Source of the DNA: Arsukibacterium perlucidum DSM 18276 | GTDB lineage: Bacteria; Pseudomonadota; Gammaproteobacteria; Enterobacterales; Alteromonadaceae | Reading direction: 5' to 3' | DNA length: 64,000 nucleotides | Assembly: GCF_000382165.1 (NCBI RefSeq) | Contig: NZ_KB907701.1 | Location: 186,001 to 250,000, forward strand | Part shown: piece after piece, positions 1 through 9,642 of the stretch | How positions within the stretch are numbered: position 1 is the first letter of the stretch | How the letters are laid out: every line of letters starts with the position of its first letter | Notes under the pieces: model-generated | Database searches by the model: none | Told to the model about the DNA's origin: nothing | Seen by the model: the letters and a program-made list of their open reading frames with translations, nothing else | Program-made: the position numbers and the translations under genes

Positions 1-1810
1 TCACGCCAGCCGGGCCTGATGCCAGCATAAAGCGGGTTTGATCATCACCAAGCTCGCTGCCATATTTTTTCGCTGCGTTAACTACCCGTTCAATGGTTTC
101 TGCTTTGTGATCTTCCAGGAACACCATCACCGGCATTACCGAACAATCGGCATTCAGCAAACCAGTACTGGTTTCAACGCGTGAGGTTGCTTGGACCAGT
201 GACTGGGTGTTTCTTGGCAGCACCCGCCATTTCTGGTTCCCCTCGTTGTAAGCGGCATTGATATTTTTCGATACCGAAGCCAGTGACACGGCAGACTGCA
301 CTCCGGGCACGTTCTCCATCAGCCACTGGAACTGATCAATCCGGTCCATAATGTCATGCTCAGTACAGGCACTGGGCACGGTCTCAACCATGATATTGAT
401 GTAATCAACTGATATTGCAAAGCTTTCGGTAATTAACTTGGTATCCAGATTGTAACGGGAGTCTTCATGTAATGATGGCGCGCCCTCATGTAAATCACCA
501 ATTTTAAGCTGCTGACTTTGCCAGTAACCTGCGGCAAACAAGATGGCAGTAATGAGCAGAATACCATAGGCAAAAGGCCTGGTAGCAAAGGCCGACATTG
601 CATACCAGAATTTATCAGCTTTAACAGATGGCGCCGCCACCCGGGCTTTATAAGCCGCACTGAATTTAACATAGGACATCAGCACCGGCAGTAAAATCAG
701 GTTTGTTAAAATGATGACTGCAACACCTAAGCTGGCCGTAATAGCAAGCTCACGAATTACCCCGATTTCAATTATCAGTAAGGTTAAAAAGCCTACGGTA
801 TCTGACAGTAACGCTACACCACCAGGCACCAATAGTTTACGGAAACTTGATTCAGCAGCGGTCTTAGCATCCATTCCAGCGGCAACCCGCTTGCCGGTTG
901 AGTTAATCATTTGCACACCGTGACTGACCCCAATGGCAAAGACTAAAAACGGGACCAGAATAGACATAGGGTCAATCCCGAAACCCAATATTGTTAATAA
1001 GCCCATTTGCCATACAACAGCTATCAGCGAACACGCTATTGGCAACATGGTCAGCATTAGTGATTTTGAAAAGAAAAAAACCATTAATGCGGTAACGCCG
1101 ATCGCTATCAGGAAAAACAAGACCACGCCTTTGGCGCCGTCTGCTACATCACCGACCATCTTGGCAAAACCAATAATATGCACCGTTATTTGCTCAGTCT
1201 GATGCTTGGCCCGGATGTTCTGCTCCAGAGATGCAGCAAAATCGAGGGTATCGACGGCCTCACCGGTATCCGGGTCAATATCGAGCAACTGGGCAGTAAT
1301 CATGGCACAGCTATAATCGTCAGCTACCATCCGGCCAACAATGCCGGCTTTTTCGACGTTAGCTTTTACCCGCTCCAGGCCACTTCTGCTGGCAACAAAA
1401 TCGGCCGGAATAACCGGACCACCGGCAAAACCGTCTTCCACAACTTCAATAAAACGGGTGCTTGGGCTGAAAAGTGACTTTACCAATACCCGGTTAACGC
1501 CAGAGGTGTAAAGCACATCGTCATGAGCCTGACGAAATGTTTCAAAAAAGGTCGGATTAAAAATATCGCCACTACTGTCACAAACTGCTACCAGAATATT
1601 ATTGGCCCCGCCAAAATCTTCAGCATGCTCCAGGTAAGTTTGCATATATTCATGTTGTAACGGGATATTTTTGGTAAAGGATGCATCAAGTTTTATATCT
1701 GTCGCCTTTACCAACAAGCCAATGGTAACGACTAAGAAAACAAGCAACACCAGTATCCGGTGTCGGAACAACGCGTATTCAATTTTATTAACCAGCGAAT
1801 TTACACTCAT
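1..1810 (-). CDS. RND/MMPL-family exporter, C-terminus cut by window edge
   Basis: Inner-membrane transporter of the RND superfamily (MMPL-like branch), the class that moves lipids and other hydrophobic compounds. About 603 residues lie in the window; the reading frame runs open off the left edge, so the C-terminal part is missing. One membrane helix lies near residues 18-36. A periplasmic domain follows, then a block of helices with the polar stretch GIDPMSILVPFLVFAIGVSHG that is typical of the family, and a second periplasmic domain begins. The ATG at 1810 lies one base beyond the stop of the YCF48 gene, so translation is probably coupled. Its position beside DUF1329 and DUF1302 genes suggests it is the inner-membrane motor of an envelope trafficking system. 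Family membership is confident; the substrate is unknown. Confidence 0.85.
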   Translation of the reverse strand, partial: MSVNSLVNKIEYALFRHRILVLLVFLVVTIGLLVKATDIKLDASFTKNIPLQHEYMQTYLEHAEDFGGANNILVAVCDSSGDIFNPTFFETFRQAHDDVLYTSGVNRVLVKSLFSPSTRFIEVVEDGFAGGPVIPADFVASRSGLERVKANVEKAGIVGRMVADDYSCAMITAQLLDIDPDTGEAVDTLDFAASLEQNIRAKHQTEQITVHIIGFAKMVGDVADGAKGVVLFFLIAIGVTALMVFFFSKSLMLTMLPIACSLIAVVWQMGLLTILGFGIDPMSILVPFLVFAIGVSHGVQMINSTGKRVAAGMDAKTAAESSFRKLLVPGGVALLSDTVGFLTLLIIEIGVIRELAITASLGVAVIILTNLILLPVLMSYVKFSAAYKARVAAPSVKADKFWYAMSAFATRPFAYGILLITAILFAAGYWQSQQLKIGDLHEGAPSLHEDSRYNLDTKLITESFAISVDYINIMVETVPSACTEHDIMDRIDQFQWLMENVPGVQSAVSLASVSKNINAAYNEGNQKWRVLPRNTQSLVQATSRVETSTGLLNADCSVMPVMVFLEDHKAETIERVVNAAKKYGSELGDDQTRFMLASGPAGV

Positions 1811-1811
1811 A

Positions 1812-2852
1812 TTATTCAGACTTATCCAGGTTTAATACTTTTATGCCGACCTCGGTAACCAATAACATTTGGTTTTGTAACACCAGGCCGTTTAAGATGG
1901 CTTTGCCATCAGATTCAGAACGATCAGTAAAGGTCAGCCCATCATCACTGCTTTGTAACAAGGCTCCGGCATTGCCGGCCAGAAAAACATTGCCAGCCTG
2001 ATCACTGAATACACTGTTTAAGGTTGCCGATTCGCTTAGTTCAACCTGCTGCCAGCTTTGCCCGTTATCACTGCTCCGGAAAACATGACCGCGTAAACCA
2101 ACGGCCAGTAAGCCCATTTCAGGCGTACGATGTAGATCAAACAACGAGCCATTATAAAACTCTTCCATTCGCTGCCAGCTGTCACCAAAGTCGTTACTCT
2201 TGGCGATAAAACCCGCCTCGCCAACCATATACAAGGTGTTACCATCGGCAAAAATACGGTTAAAATGGGGCAGTATCGAACTTAATTCAGCACGATACAT
2301 TTCCGGGTCTGTTTCCTGCAGATCCAGTAAATATTCTTTATCTTCCTCAGCGGCCAACTCAGCAAAAAAAGACTGTTGCCAGGTATTGCCGCCATCGGAA
2401 GTAACATAAAATAAACCATAAGCGCCGACAGCGATGCCATGCTGGCGATTCCGGAAATATACGTCTAATAACGGTTTATCACTTTCAGGAAGAAATTGCT
2501 GAACCTGCCAGCTATTACCACCATCAACTGTTGCCAGAATAGCGGCATCATGACCTACTGCCCAGCCATGTTGATCATCAGCAAAATGAACAGCATTTAA
2601 ATTACTCTGTAAAGGAACTGCAGCTTGTTGCCAGTTAATACCATCCAGGCTTTGCAGGATATGGCCACGCTCGCCAACCGCTACATAAAAGCTACTATTA
2701 ACCCGATAAATATCTGTCAACAATGACTTTTCAGCCAATGGCATAATATAAGCCGCCCTGGCTTCTTCTGCAGAACTGGTATCAGCAAAAACATTAAGTG
2801 CCGTGCTAGCTAACAACACATAACTGCAAGCCAAAAAAAGTTTATTTAACAT
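1812..2852 (-). CDS. YCF48/BNR-repeat periplasmic protein
   Basis: 346 residues. A signal peptide ends near residue 23 (ALNVFA before DTSS). The mature part has repeats of about 40-50 residues of the type HGWAVGHDAAILATVDGGNSW, i.e. alternating G-x-x-G and DGG-x-S/T-W motifs. This is the signature of YCF48-like/BNR beta-propellers related to the photosystem II assembly factor Ycf48. Photosynthesis is not implied: such proteins commonly sit beside RND exporters in heterotrophic gammaproteobacteria. It abuts the RND gene and is separated from the DUF1329 gene by a strong terminator-like hairpin. It may be an accessory or assembly subunit of the exporter. Fold confident, role inferred. Confidence 0.85.
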   Translation of the reverse strand: MLNKLFLACSYVLLASTALNVFADTSSAEEARAAYIMPLAEKSLLTDIYRVNSSFYVAVGERGHILQSLDGINWQQAAVPLQSNLNAVHFADDQHGWAVGHDAAILATVDGGNSWQVQQFLPESDKPLLDVYFRNRQHGIAVGAYGLFYVTSDGGNTWQQSFFAELAAEEDKEYLLDLQETDPEMYRAELSSILPHFNRIFADGNTLYMVGEAGFIAKSNDFGDSWQRMEEFYNGSLFDLHRTPEMGLLAVGLRGHVFRSSDNGQSWQQVELSESATLNSVFSDQAGNVFLAGNAGALLQSSDDGLTFTDRSESDGKAILNGLVLQNQMLLVTEVGIKVLNLDKSE

Positions 2853-2933
2853 AGGCAGCGTAACTACTCTTAAAATTGGGTGACAATAAATTGCTGCGCT
2901 TACAAATTATATATAACAACAGCAACCGTATTT

Positions 2934-2967
2934 TGAAAAAAAAACGGCCGGCTAATGCCAGCCGTTC
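2934..2967 (-). terminator. Intrinsic terminator or attenuator after the DUF1329 gene
   Basis: On the minus strand an AACGGC...GCCGTT stem with an internal GGC/GCC pairing is followed by about nine consecutive T. It lies between the DUF1329 and YCF48 genes, so transcription of the YCF48-RND pair either starts afresh in 2853-2933 or depends on read-through. Confidence 0.75.
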
Positions 2968-2982
2968 GGTCTACTACGTTAA

Positions 2983-4344
2983 CTAACGAGTACCCTCACG
3001 ACGCAGCGCCGCAGGTGTGAAATCGTTATCAGAGAGGTTAACTGAAAAGTCATACATTCTATCCTCGTTATCCAGGCCGATAGCAATATAACGGCGTGAA
3101 TTTAGATCATGATAAACTTCCAGCGTACTCCAGTGAGTTGGCACTTCATAATAGTTCAAGCCATGAGCAACTGCTACCCGGTACATATCACCGCGGTTAT
3201 CATACAGGTCCGCAATATGGATCTGCCAGCTGTCTTCATCAATATAAAATACCCGCTTGCCATAAACGTGACGGGTGCCCTCTTTCAGGGTGGCTTCCAC
3301 TACCCATACCCGGTGCTTTTCCCAACGAACATAATCAGGGTTAATATGACCAGCCATCAGAATATCTGCATATTTGGCGTCTTTGCTATGCAGTTTGTAA
3401 TCGTTGTAAGCGATATACATTTCTTGTTTGCCCTTCAACTCCCAGTTATAGCGATCTGGTGAACCGTTGAACATGTCAAAGTCGTCTGTAGTACGCAGAC
3501 CATCTGAAGCGGTACCTGGCGCATCATAAGCTACGTTTGGTGCCCGACGAACACGCCGTTGCCCGGTATTGTAAGTCCACGCCTGACGTGGTGTTGCCAC
3601 CTGATCCATGGTTTCATGTACCAATAACGCCGTACCGGCCAGACGCGCAGGAGAGGTTACGCTCTGCTTAAACCTGAACAGAATATTTTCTGCTTCCAGG
3701 GCGTCAGCAGTTGCATCCGGATGTGAGTATTTAAACATAATCTGTTCGTCAAAACCGATTACAGTAAAAGCCCCGTTAGACGTTGGAGCTGCCTGGCCAC
3801 CATTGCGGCTGGCTGCAACACCACGATACCGTACGATGTGATTCCAAATTGCTTCCAGGCCGGTCGCAGGAATAGGAAATGGAATACCAATAGCAGCATT
3901 AATTAAACCATTACCACCCTGAACTAATTCAGCTTCAGTAGCTATTTTTTTAGTCGCATCATAAAAATACTGTGGGTAAGAAGCACTGCGTCGGGTTGGA
4001 TAAACATTCATCTTGAACGTATCAGGATAAATATCAAACAACTGCATCATTCCCGGGCTTAAAAAGCTCCGATGGTCTGCCACGTTTGACTTATCGATTG
4101 TTAAAATAACTTCGTCTGACGCAAACGGATTAACATGGTGATCACCAGCAGTATAACCGGCCGGCGCACTGGTAATACCACCAGTCCACTCAGGTATAGA
4201 ACCATCAGCATTGCCTGCTTTCTCAGCACCAACCGGTGTTAAATCGTTTCCTAACCTGGCGGCTTGTTCTGGTGTAATCTTTGCCAGGACGTTGCAACTG
4301 AATACCAGAGCAATCGCCGAAGATAATAGGGTGAGTTTTTTCAT
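2983..4344 (-). CDS. DUF1329 periplasmic protein (LolA/LolB-like fold suspected)
   Basis: 453 residues from the ATG at 4344, preceded by a GAGAG ribosome site. A longer reading from 4407 would put 21 residues before the signal peptide and is less likely. The signal peptide begins MKKLTLLSSAIALVFSCNVLA; mature start KITPEQAARLG. The sequence has the DUF1329 hallmarks: an N-terminal LGxDLTPxGAE segment, a TGGIT motif near residue 60, and a C-terminal half rich in Trp/Tyr strand segments. From memory, the family is placed with LolA/LolB-like lipid-binding folds; I could not check this. It lies 16 bases after the DUF1302 gene and is probably cotranscribed with it. Substrate unknown, probably hydrophobic. 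Confidence 0.85.
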   Translation of the reverse strand: MKKLTLLSSAIALVFSCNVLAKITPEQAARLGNDLTPVGAEKAGNADGSIPEWTGGITSAPAGYTAGDHHVNPFASDEVILTIDKSNVADHRSFLSPGMMQLFDIYPDTFKMNVYPTRRSASYPQYFYDATKKIATEAELVQGGNGLINAAIGIPFPIPATGLEAIWNHIVRYRGVAASRNGGQAAPTSNGAFTVIGFDEQIMFKYSHPDATADALEAENILFRFKQSVTSPARLAGTALLVHETMDQVATPRQAWTYNTGQRRVRRAPNVAYDAPGTASDGLRTTDDFDMFNGSPDRYNWELKGKQEMYIAYNDYKLHSKDAKYADILMAGHINPDYVRWEKHRVWVVEATLKEGTRHVYGKRVFYIDEDSWQIHIADLYDNRGDMYRVAVAHGLNYYEVPTHWSTLEVYHDLNSRRYIAIGLDNEDRMYDFSVNLSDNDFTPAALRREGTR

Positions 4345-4360
4345 AATTGGCTCTCGTCCC

Positions 4361-6442
4361 TTAAATAGAGTATTTAATATTGAAAGATACAAAATCACGG
4401 TCAGCAACGTTGTTGGTCGTGCCTACACCGCCCCAGAACCAATTGTATGATAGTTCAGCTGACCATTTGCTTAAGTAATCAAAACTTACCGCATAAGCCG
4501 CTGATTTTCTGTCTTCAACAAACATAAACAATGGATCAGGCGTGATACCGTTAACATCGTGTGAGAATACCAGGCGCTGCGACATATTAACCCCGGCAAA
4601 AACGTTGTTGTAGTCAGCTTTTGCCAAAATACGGTATCCCCAGGCAGATGCGGTTGGGAAAGGGTTGGTTTCAGGGCCATCAGATAACCCGGTATGCAAA
4701 CCTTGTGAAGGACCGTTTATCCCAATCAGCGGGCCACCGCTGCGATCGGTACCCGGGCCATTTAGCCGCAGCACGTCCGGTGAAGGCATATCGCTGATCC
4801 GGATACCCCCAACTTCAGCCAACATGGTGAAGTTATCGGCCGCCAGCCAGGCTGTTGGACCAAACAAATGGGTAAAAGTAACCTGAGCCTGCAGATTATC
4901 GCTCAGAATATAACCCTGGGCCGGGTCACCCGGTTGTACCTTAACGCCTATTTCCCGGCCAATCTGAGAAATCCCCGCCAAATCAGGTCTGAGACCTGCA
5001 TTTGCCAGTTGCTCCGGCATACCTGCATACAAAATTTCAACATCGTCTATTTGTAACGGATCATCCTGACGATAGGAAATTTCACCGGCAACTGAAGTGG
5101 TTCCCACCGTAGTGTTAAAGCTGAAACCATAAAGTTTAATATCTTCCGGATACTCCAGCTTACCTTTGGAAAAAGCGAGCAAGTTGCCAACGTTTTCGGC
5201 AGTTAAATTCCCGGCCTGAGCGACTAAGTAACCAATATCCTGCTGAATAGCAGCACCTCTGAAATCAGAGGCAACACCAGATATTACCGGCACCCTGCTA
5301 TGATAATTCATATAGTACAGCGCAAATTCAGTGTCATTTAAGTCTGGTGAAAAATATTCAATTTTTAAACCATACTGGCCACCATCTTCCGGCTTAATTT
5401 CACCATTTTCCCCCGCCGGGCGCAGCGCCACTTTTGTCGGGTATGCCAGGTAAAGCTGAGCCGCAGTAGCAGGATCCAATTGTCCGGCAGCAACGGCTGA
5501 ACCGATACCATTTAAGTTTTGTAGCAGATAAGCCAGATCAATATCAGGGTTACCAGCAAAACCTAACTGGATATTCTGGGCATAACCGCCCCGCCCCGCA
5601 AAGTCGTTAGTAGAAAAATAGGTGCCTGGTGGTGGCAGATAACTTTCCTGCCAGGAATACTGATAGAACATCTCTGTCGACAGGTTATCAGTCCAGCCTA
5701 CAGATAGCGTTACCATGCCAGTTGGAATAAACGCTTCTTTTAAATCTGCACCTGGCGCACGCAGGATCCCTACATCAACAGGACTGATATTAATGCCGTG
5801 TGGAATAAAAGTACTTTCACCCCAACTCAGCACCTGATTACCAACCCGTACCGTAACCGGATTCATGCCATCATTAAATGAGAAATTGCCGTACAAATAA
5901 GCATCTAACACTCTGAAGTCTTTACATGCCAACTCTCTCGAACCTTTGTCGGCGCATGGGTCAACCCGTCCTCCGCTTAACGGGTTGCTGTATGCGAAAT
6001 CACCATCATTCATGGCAAAATCGTAAAAATACATAAAGCGGCCAAAAAAGCCGATATTGTCATTAGTAATGGATAATTCGTGTAAGCCCTTAAACAGGCT
6101 GGAGAACATGTCGCCACGGTCGAAATTAAGATTACCACCATCACCATTGCTGGAATAGGCCCCTGGCTGCGCCCAGATGTCTGAAGGGGTATATATGACA
6201 TTAGTTGCCGCGTTATAACCGGCCCAGTCAAAACGTGGATGGTTTACTTTAGCTATCGTATCCCAATTTCGTTCCTCAGTACGAAAACTTCCGCCGTAAG
6301 AAAAGGTTGAGTCGAATACAACCTGGAAATTGCCAACATCAAAGGTTGCAGCCTGCGCAGGCACAACTGACAATGCCAGCAATGCCGAAGCAACCCCCAA
6401 GGCTAACGGACTTTTATAAAAAGTATTAGGCCTTCTATTCAT
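4361..6442 (-). CDS. DUF1302 outer-membrane beta-barrel protein
   Basis: 693 residues with a signal peptide (ends VVPAQA before ATFDVGNF) and a C-terminal strand ending SFNIKYSI, as expected for an outer-membrane barrel. Family landmarks include the early FDSTFSYGGSFRTEERNWD segment, the NQVLSWGESTFIPHGIN motif and many alternating aromatic strands. DUF1302 and DUF1329 genes usually travel together and are often associated with uptake, export or degradation of hydrophobic substrates such as sterols and esters. Here the gene is first in a unit with DUF1329, with a clear GGGGAG ribosome site. It probably provides the outer-membrane pore or acceptor for the locus. Family confident; function inferred. 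Confidence 0.88.
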   Translation of the reverse strand: MNRRPNTFYKSPLALGVASALLALSVVPAQAATFDVGNFQVVFDSTFSYGGSFRTEERNWDTIAKVNHPRFDWAGYNAATNVIYTPSDIWAQPGAYSSNGDGGNLNFDRGDMFSSLFKGLHELSITNDNIGFFGRFMYFYDFAMNDGDFAYSNPLSGGRVDPCADKGSRELACKDFRVLDAYLYGNFSFNDGMNPVTVRVGNQVLSWGESTFIPHGINISPVDVGILRAPGADLKEAFIPTGMVTLSVGWTDNLSTEMFYQYSWQESYLPPPGTYFSTNDFAGRGGYAQNIQLGFAGNPDIDLAYLLQNLNGIGSAVAAGQLDPATAAQLYLAYPTKVALRPAGENGEIKPEDGGQYGLKIEYFSPDLNDTEFALYYMNYHSRVPVISGVASDFRGAAIQQDIGYLVAQAGNLTAENVGNLLAFSKGKLEYPEDIKLYGFSFNTTVGTTSVAGEISYRQDDPLQIDDVEILYAGMPEQLANAGLRPDLAGISQIGREIGVKVQPGDPAQGYILSDNLQAQVTFTHLFGPTAWLAADNFTMLAEVGGIRISDMPSPDVLRLNGPGTDRSGGPLIGINGPSQGLHTGLSDGPETNPFPTASAWGYRILAKADYNNVFAGVNMSQRLVFSHDVNGITPDPLFMFVEDRKSAAYAVSFDYLSKWSAELSYNWFWGGVGTTNNVADRDFVSFNIKYSI

Positions 6443-6761
6443 CTTGTGATCTCCCCCCTGTCCCTGCAGGTATGTGTTATGTCTTTTTAATTATTATGCT
6501 GAACCAACTGCTCGGAGGTCAGCTTGCATCAGAGAAATAATTACATCATTTTAGGGTGTTAGCAAGGCTTCTCCATGCGTAAATCTGTTGATTTTAATTC
6601 AATTTTTATTTATTGCCGCTTTCGCCAGAACAGATAACCGATGTTTCAGTTTAATCGATGTCTGAACCTTGCAGCAGGTACTTCATAAGCTAATGAAATT
6701 AAAGGTCAAACCAGATGAAACTGCAAGGCTTTGTTTTAATCTACCGTTTAAAGTAAAAGCT
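6443..6761. other. 319-bp intergenic leader of the DUF1302 operon
   Basis: No gene seen. The stretch holds the ribosome site of the DUF1302 gene near 6452-6458 and two direct copies of the 9-mer AAYCGATGT (6636-6644 and 6653-6661, 17 bp apart), which could be an activator site. I see no convincing sigma-70 promoter and no clear terminator after the DUF2835 gene. Confidence 0.4.
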
Positions 6762-6986
6762 CTAATTAATTTTTTCCAGACTTTCAAAAGCGCCTTTTTC
6801 AGTTAATATCAGCCTGAACCGGCCACGTAGGCCTAAAGCAGAAAAATACTTCTGGAAATGCTTCAGACCCAGCTGGATCCGCTCGCCAGAGTCTGCGGTA
6901 ACCACTACATAGCGAATAGTGCCCTGATAGTACAGTAAGCATTTCTCTCTGGCCAGAAAGGCGCTAAACAAGTATTGGCGTTTCAT
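6762..6986 (-). CDS. DUF2835 family small protein
   Basis: 74 residues, basic and single-domain, with central segments YYQGTIRYVVVTADSGERIQLG and KYFSALGLRGRFRL typical of DUF2835. In Alteromonadales and Vibrio relatives such genes follow pepN, as here. Its ATG overlaps the pepN stop by four bases (ATGA), so translation is coupled. There is no signal peptide or membrane segment. Function unknown; a small cytoplasmic beta-rich protein is all that can be said. Confidence 0.8.
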   Translation of the reverse strand: MKRQYLFSAFLAREKCLLYYQGTIRYVVVTADSGERIQLGLKHFQKYFSALGLRGRFRLILTEKGAFESLEKIN

Positions 6987-9565
6987 AACAGGCTTTTAGT
7001 AATTTTCTCGTATAAATCATTACTGAGATTCGCTTTAGTTGCCAATAGTTTTAATTCTGCCAGCATATGGTCGCGACGCTGATCATTAAAACGTTGCCAG
7101 GCTAACAAAGGCGTAATTAAGCGGGCGGCAACCTGCGGGTTTATCGTATCCATTTTGGCCACTACTTCTGCCAGACAGCGATAGCCCCTGCCATCGGCGC
7201 GATGGAACTGCTTCGGGTTACGCATGCTGAATGCCCCAAATAAGGCCCGAACCCGGTTGGGGTTTTTCCAGCTGAATAACGGGTGGGTGCTGAGTTTAGT
7301 AAGACTGGTAAACACTTCACTTTCTGGATTGCTGGCCAGCAACGAAAAATATTTATCCATCACCAGCACGTTGTCTTGCCATTTATTAGCGAAGTCGGCG
7401 GCAAAGGTATCAATAAGCGGCAGACCTGCATCCTGCGCGGCTGCCATCGCTGCCAGCGTATCGGTCATATTATCCGATTGATGATAATGCTGTTCAAGCT
7501 GCTCAGTACTATCAGGCTTGAGTGCCAGATAGCTCAGGCACCGATTGCGCAGCGCCCGCCTACCTACTGCCTCTTCACTATACTGATAAGGCGTTGTACC
7601 AGTTAACTGATAACAATTAACTAAGTCTTGTTCCAGCCTGGCCACCAGCTGTTGTTTTATCTTTGTTAAACCGCTGAGAATCGCATCCACCGGAATATGC
7701 AGGTATTGCTCAGCCAGGGTGTCAAAATCCGGCAACGTTAACAACTCAGCAGTAAGCGCTTTGTCAGGCAACGGCTGTTGCAACCAATGGCGCATCACAT
7801 TTATCAGTGCGTCAGGTAATTCAAGTGGTGCCTCTGGTTGTAAAGTGTGCTCTCGGATCAGATTTGACCAAAATACCTGCATTGCATCCCATCTGGCAAA
7901 ACCATTGCTGGCCTTTTCTGCAATCAGCAATAGTTGCGATAACTGATAATCCTGTTGTAGTTTTACCGGCGCTGAAAAATTCTCCCAGACAACGACAGGA
8001 TCGCTCTGTACGTCAGTGAAAGTAAATTGCTCCGTTGGTTTACTGAGCGTAATCAGATGTTGCTGGTCTACCCTGCCATCGCTGCTGAGTAGCTGCAGCT
8101 GCAGTGGGATAAGCAGTGCTTGTTTCTCTGGTTGGCCGGCTGTTGCAACATGCTGCTGGCTTACTTCAAGCTGCAGAGTTGTATGTTCAGCGTCATAATG
8201 CTGCCTCAGCGTTACAGCGGGTGTGCCGGCCTGACTATACCACAACCGAAATTGGCTTAAGTCAGTGTCATTAGCGTCTTCCATAGCACTGACAAAATCG
8301 TCACAGGTAACGGCCTGGCCATCATGACGTTGCAGATAACACGCTAAGCCGCGCTGAAAACCGGGTTTACCCAGCAGGGTTTGCAGCATCCGGATAACTT
8401 CAGCGCCTTTGTCATATACCGTTACGGTATAAAAGTTATTCATCTCCAGCACCTGCTCGGGCCGGATTGGATGGGCCATCGGTCCGGCGTCTTCGGCAAA
8501 CTGGGCAGTACGAATGAGTTTTACCGCATCTATCCGGTTCAGGGTAGCTGAAGCCATATCTGCACTGAACTCCTGATCCCGGAAAACTGTTAAGCCTTCT
8601 TTCAGGCTGAGCTGAAACCAGTCCCGGCAGGTCACCCGGTTGCCGGTCCAGTTATGAAAATATTCGTGGCCAATAATAGACTCTATATTAAAGTAATCTT
8701 TATCAGTGGCACTGCTATCATCTGCCAGCACATACTTACTGTTGAAAACGTTCAGGCCTTTGTTCTCCATCGCCCCCATGTTAAAGAAATCAACCGCTAC
8801 CACCATGTACACATCCAGATCATACTCCAGCTTGTAGCGGGTTTCGTCCCAGCGCATTGCCCGTTTAAGCGCCGCCATGGCAAAATGACCTTTGTCCCGC
8901 TGACCAGGATCTACAAAGAGTTGTAAGCTGACATCGCGGCCACTTTGAGTACGGAAACTATCGCTGATACAATCAAAATTACCGGCAACCAGCGCAAACA
9001 AATAACAGGGTTTGGCAAACGGATCATGCCAGCTAACCCGGGTTCTGCCATCGGCTAGTTTCTCAGTTGCGATCTGATTACCGTTAGATAACAGATATGG
9101 ATGCTGACTTTGATCAGCAATTATATGAGTGGTATAAACCGTTAAAACATCGGGGCGGTCAGGATAGAACATGATACGGCGAAACCCTTCAGCCTCGCAT
9201 TGGGTACAAAACACGTTGTTAGCCAGGTATAACCCTTCTAATGCGGTATTTGCTGCCGGGTTAATTTCAGTAGTTATCTGCAGGGTGAACGTGGCAGGTA
9301 CCTTGGCAATAATAAGCTGATCATCGGTAAGTTGATAGTCTTCCGGATTTAGCTCAGCGCCATTAATAGCGATAGATTGCAAATTTAACTGCTGGCCATC
9401 TAACACCAGTGGTACGCCCTCAGTTTGTTGTCTCAGCTGCATCAGTGCGGTTACCCGGGTAGCCTCAGCAGCCAGCTCGAACGTCAGATCCATTTCCGGA
9501 ATTAAAAAGTCTGGTTGCCGGTAATCGGCCAGACGCCGGCTGCTACGTGCTGAATTACTGCTCAT
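6983..9565 (-). CDS. pepN: Aminopeptidase N (M1 zinc metallopeptidase)
   Basis: 860 residues, close to the usual length of E. coli-type PepN. It removes N-terminal residues from peptides in the cytoplasm. The substrate-binding GAMEN motif is at about residues 264-268. The zinc site HEYFH is at 300-304, with the third ligand Glu about 19 residues later (LKEGL, about 323). A Tyr in the NNFYTVTVYDKG segment is the expected transition-state stabiliser. The C-terminal helical domain is intact. It overlaps the DUF2835 gene and faces the NhaC gene terminator upstream. Assignment is firm. Confidence 0.96.
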   Translation of the reverse strand: MSSNSARSSRRLADYRQPDFLIPEMDLTFELAAEATRVTALMQLRQQTEGVPLVLDGQQLNLQSIAINGAELNPEDYQLTDDQLIIAKVPATFTLQITTEINPAANTALEGLYLANNVFCTQCEAEGFRRIMFYPDRPDVLTVYTTHIIADQSQHPYLLSNGNQIATEKLADGRTRVSWHDPFAKPCYLFALVAGNFDCISDSFRTQSGRDVSLQLFVDPGQRDKGHFAMAALKRAMRWDETRYKLEYDLDVYMVVAVDFFNMGAMENKGLNVFNSKYVLADDSSATDKDYFNIESIIGHEYFHNWTGNRVTCRDWFQLSLKEGLTVFRDQEFSADMASATLNRIDAVKLIRTAQFAEDAGPMAHPIRPEQVLEMNNFYTVTVYDKGAEVIRMLQTLLGKPGFQRGLACYLQRHDGQAVTCDDFVSAMEDANDTDLSQFRLWYSQAGTPAVTLRQHYDAEHTTLQLEVSQQHVATAGQPEKQALLIPLQLQLLSSDGRVDQQHLITLSKPTEQFTFTDVQSDPVVVWENFSAPVKLQQDYQLSQLLLIAEKASNGFARWDAMQVFWSNLIREHTLQPEAPLELPDALINVMRHWLQQPLPDKALTAELLTLPDFDTLAEQYLHIPVDAILSGLTKIKQQLVARLEQDLVNCYQLTGTTPYQYSEEAVGRRALRNRCLSYLALKPDSTEQLEQHYHQSDNMTDTLAAMAAAQDAGLPLIDTFAADFANKWQDNVLVMDKYFSLLASNPESEVFTSLTKLSTHPLFSWKNPNRVRALFGAFSMRNPKQFHRADGRGYRCLAEVVAKMDTINPQVAARLITPLLAWQRFNDQRRDHMLAELKLLATKANLSNDLYEKITKSLL

Positions 9566-9602
9566 ATTCGCTCCTTGGTACCGCTATAAAACATCGATGT
9601 GA

Positions 9603-9640
9603 AGTATAAAAAGCCTGAATAAATTCAGGCTTTTTATACT
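9603..9640 (-). terminator. Terminator after the nhaC-type gene
   Basis: Perfect 18-bp inverted repeat (9603-9620 against 9623-9640) containing AAAAAGCCTGAAT and its complement. It has T-rich flanks and starts three bases beyond the stop of the antiporter gene. Confidence 0.85.
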
Positions 9641-9642
9641 TT

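Noticed and set aside
1812-2852. Photosystem II assembly factor and hence a phototroph
   Set aside because: The YCF48/BNR fold is widespread in heterotrophs beside RND exporters; no photosynthesis genes are present.
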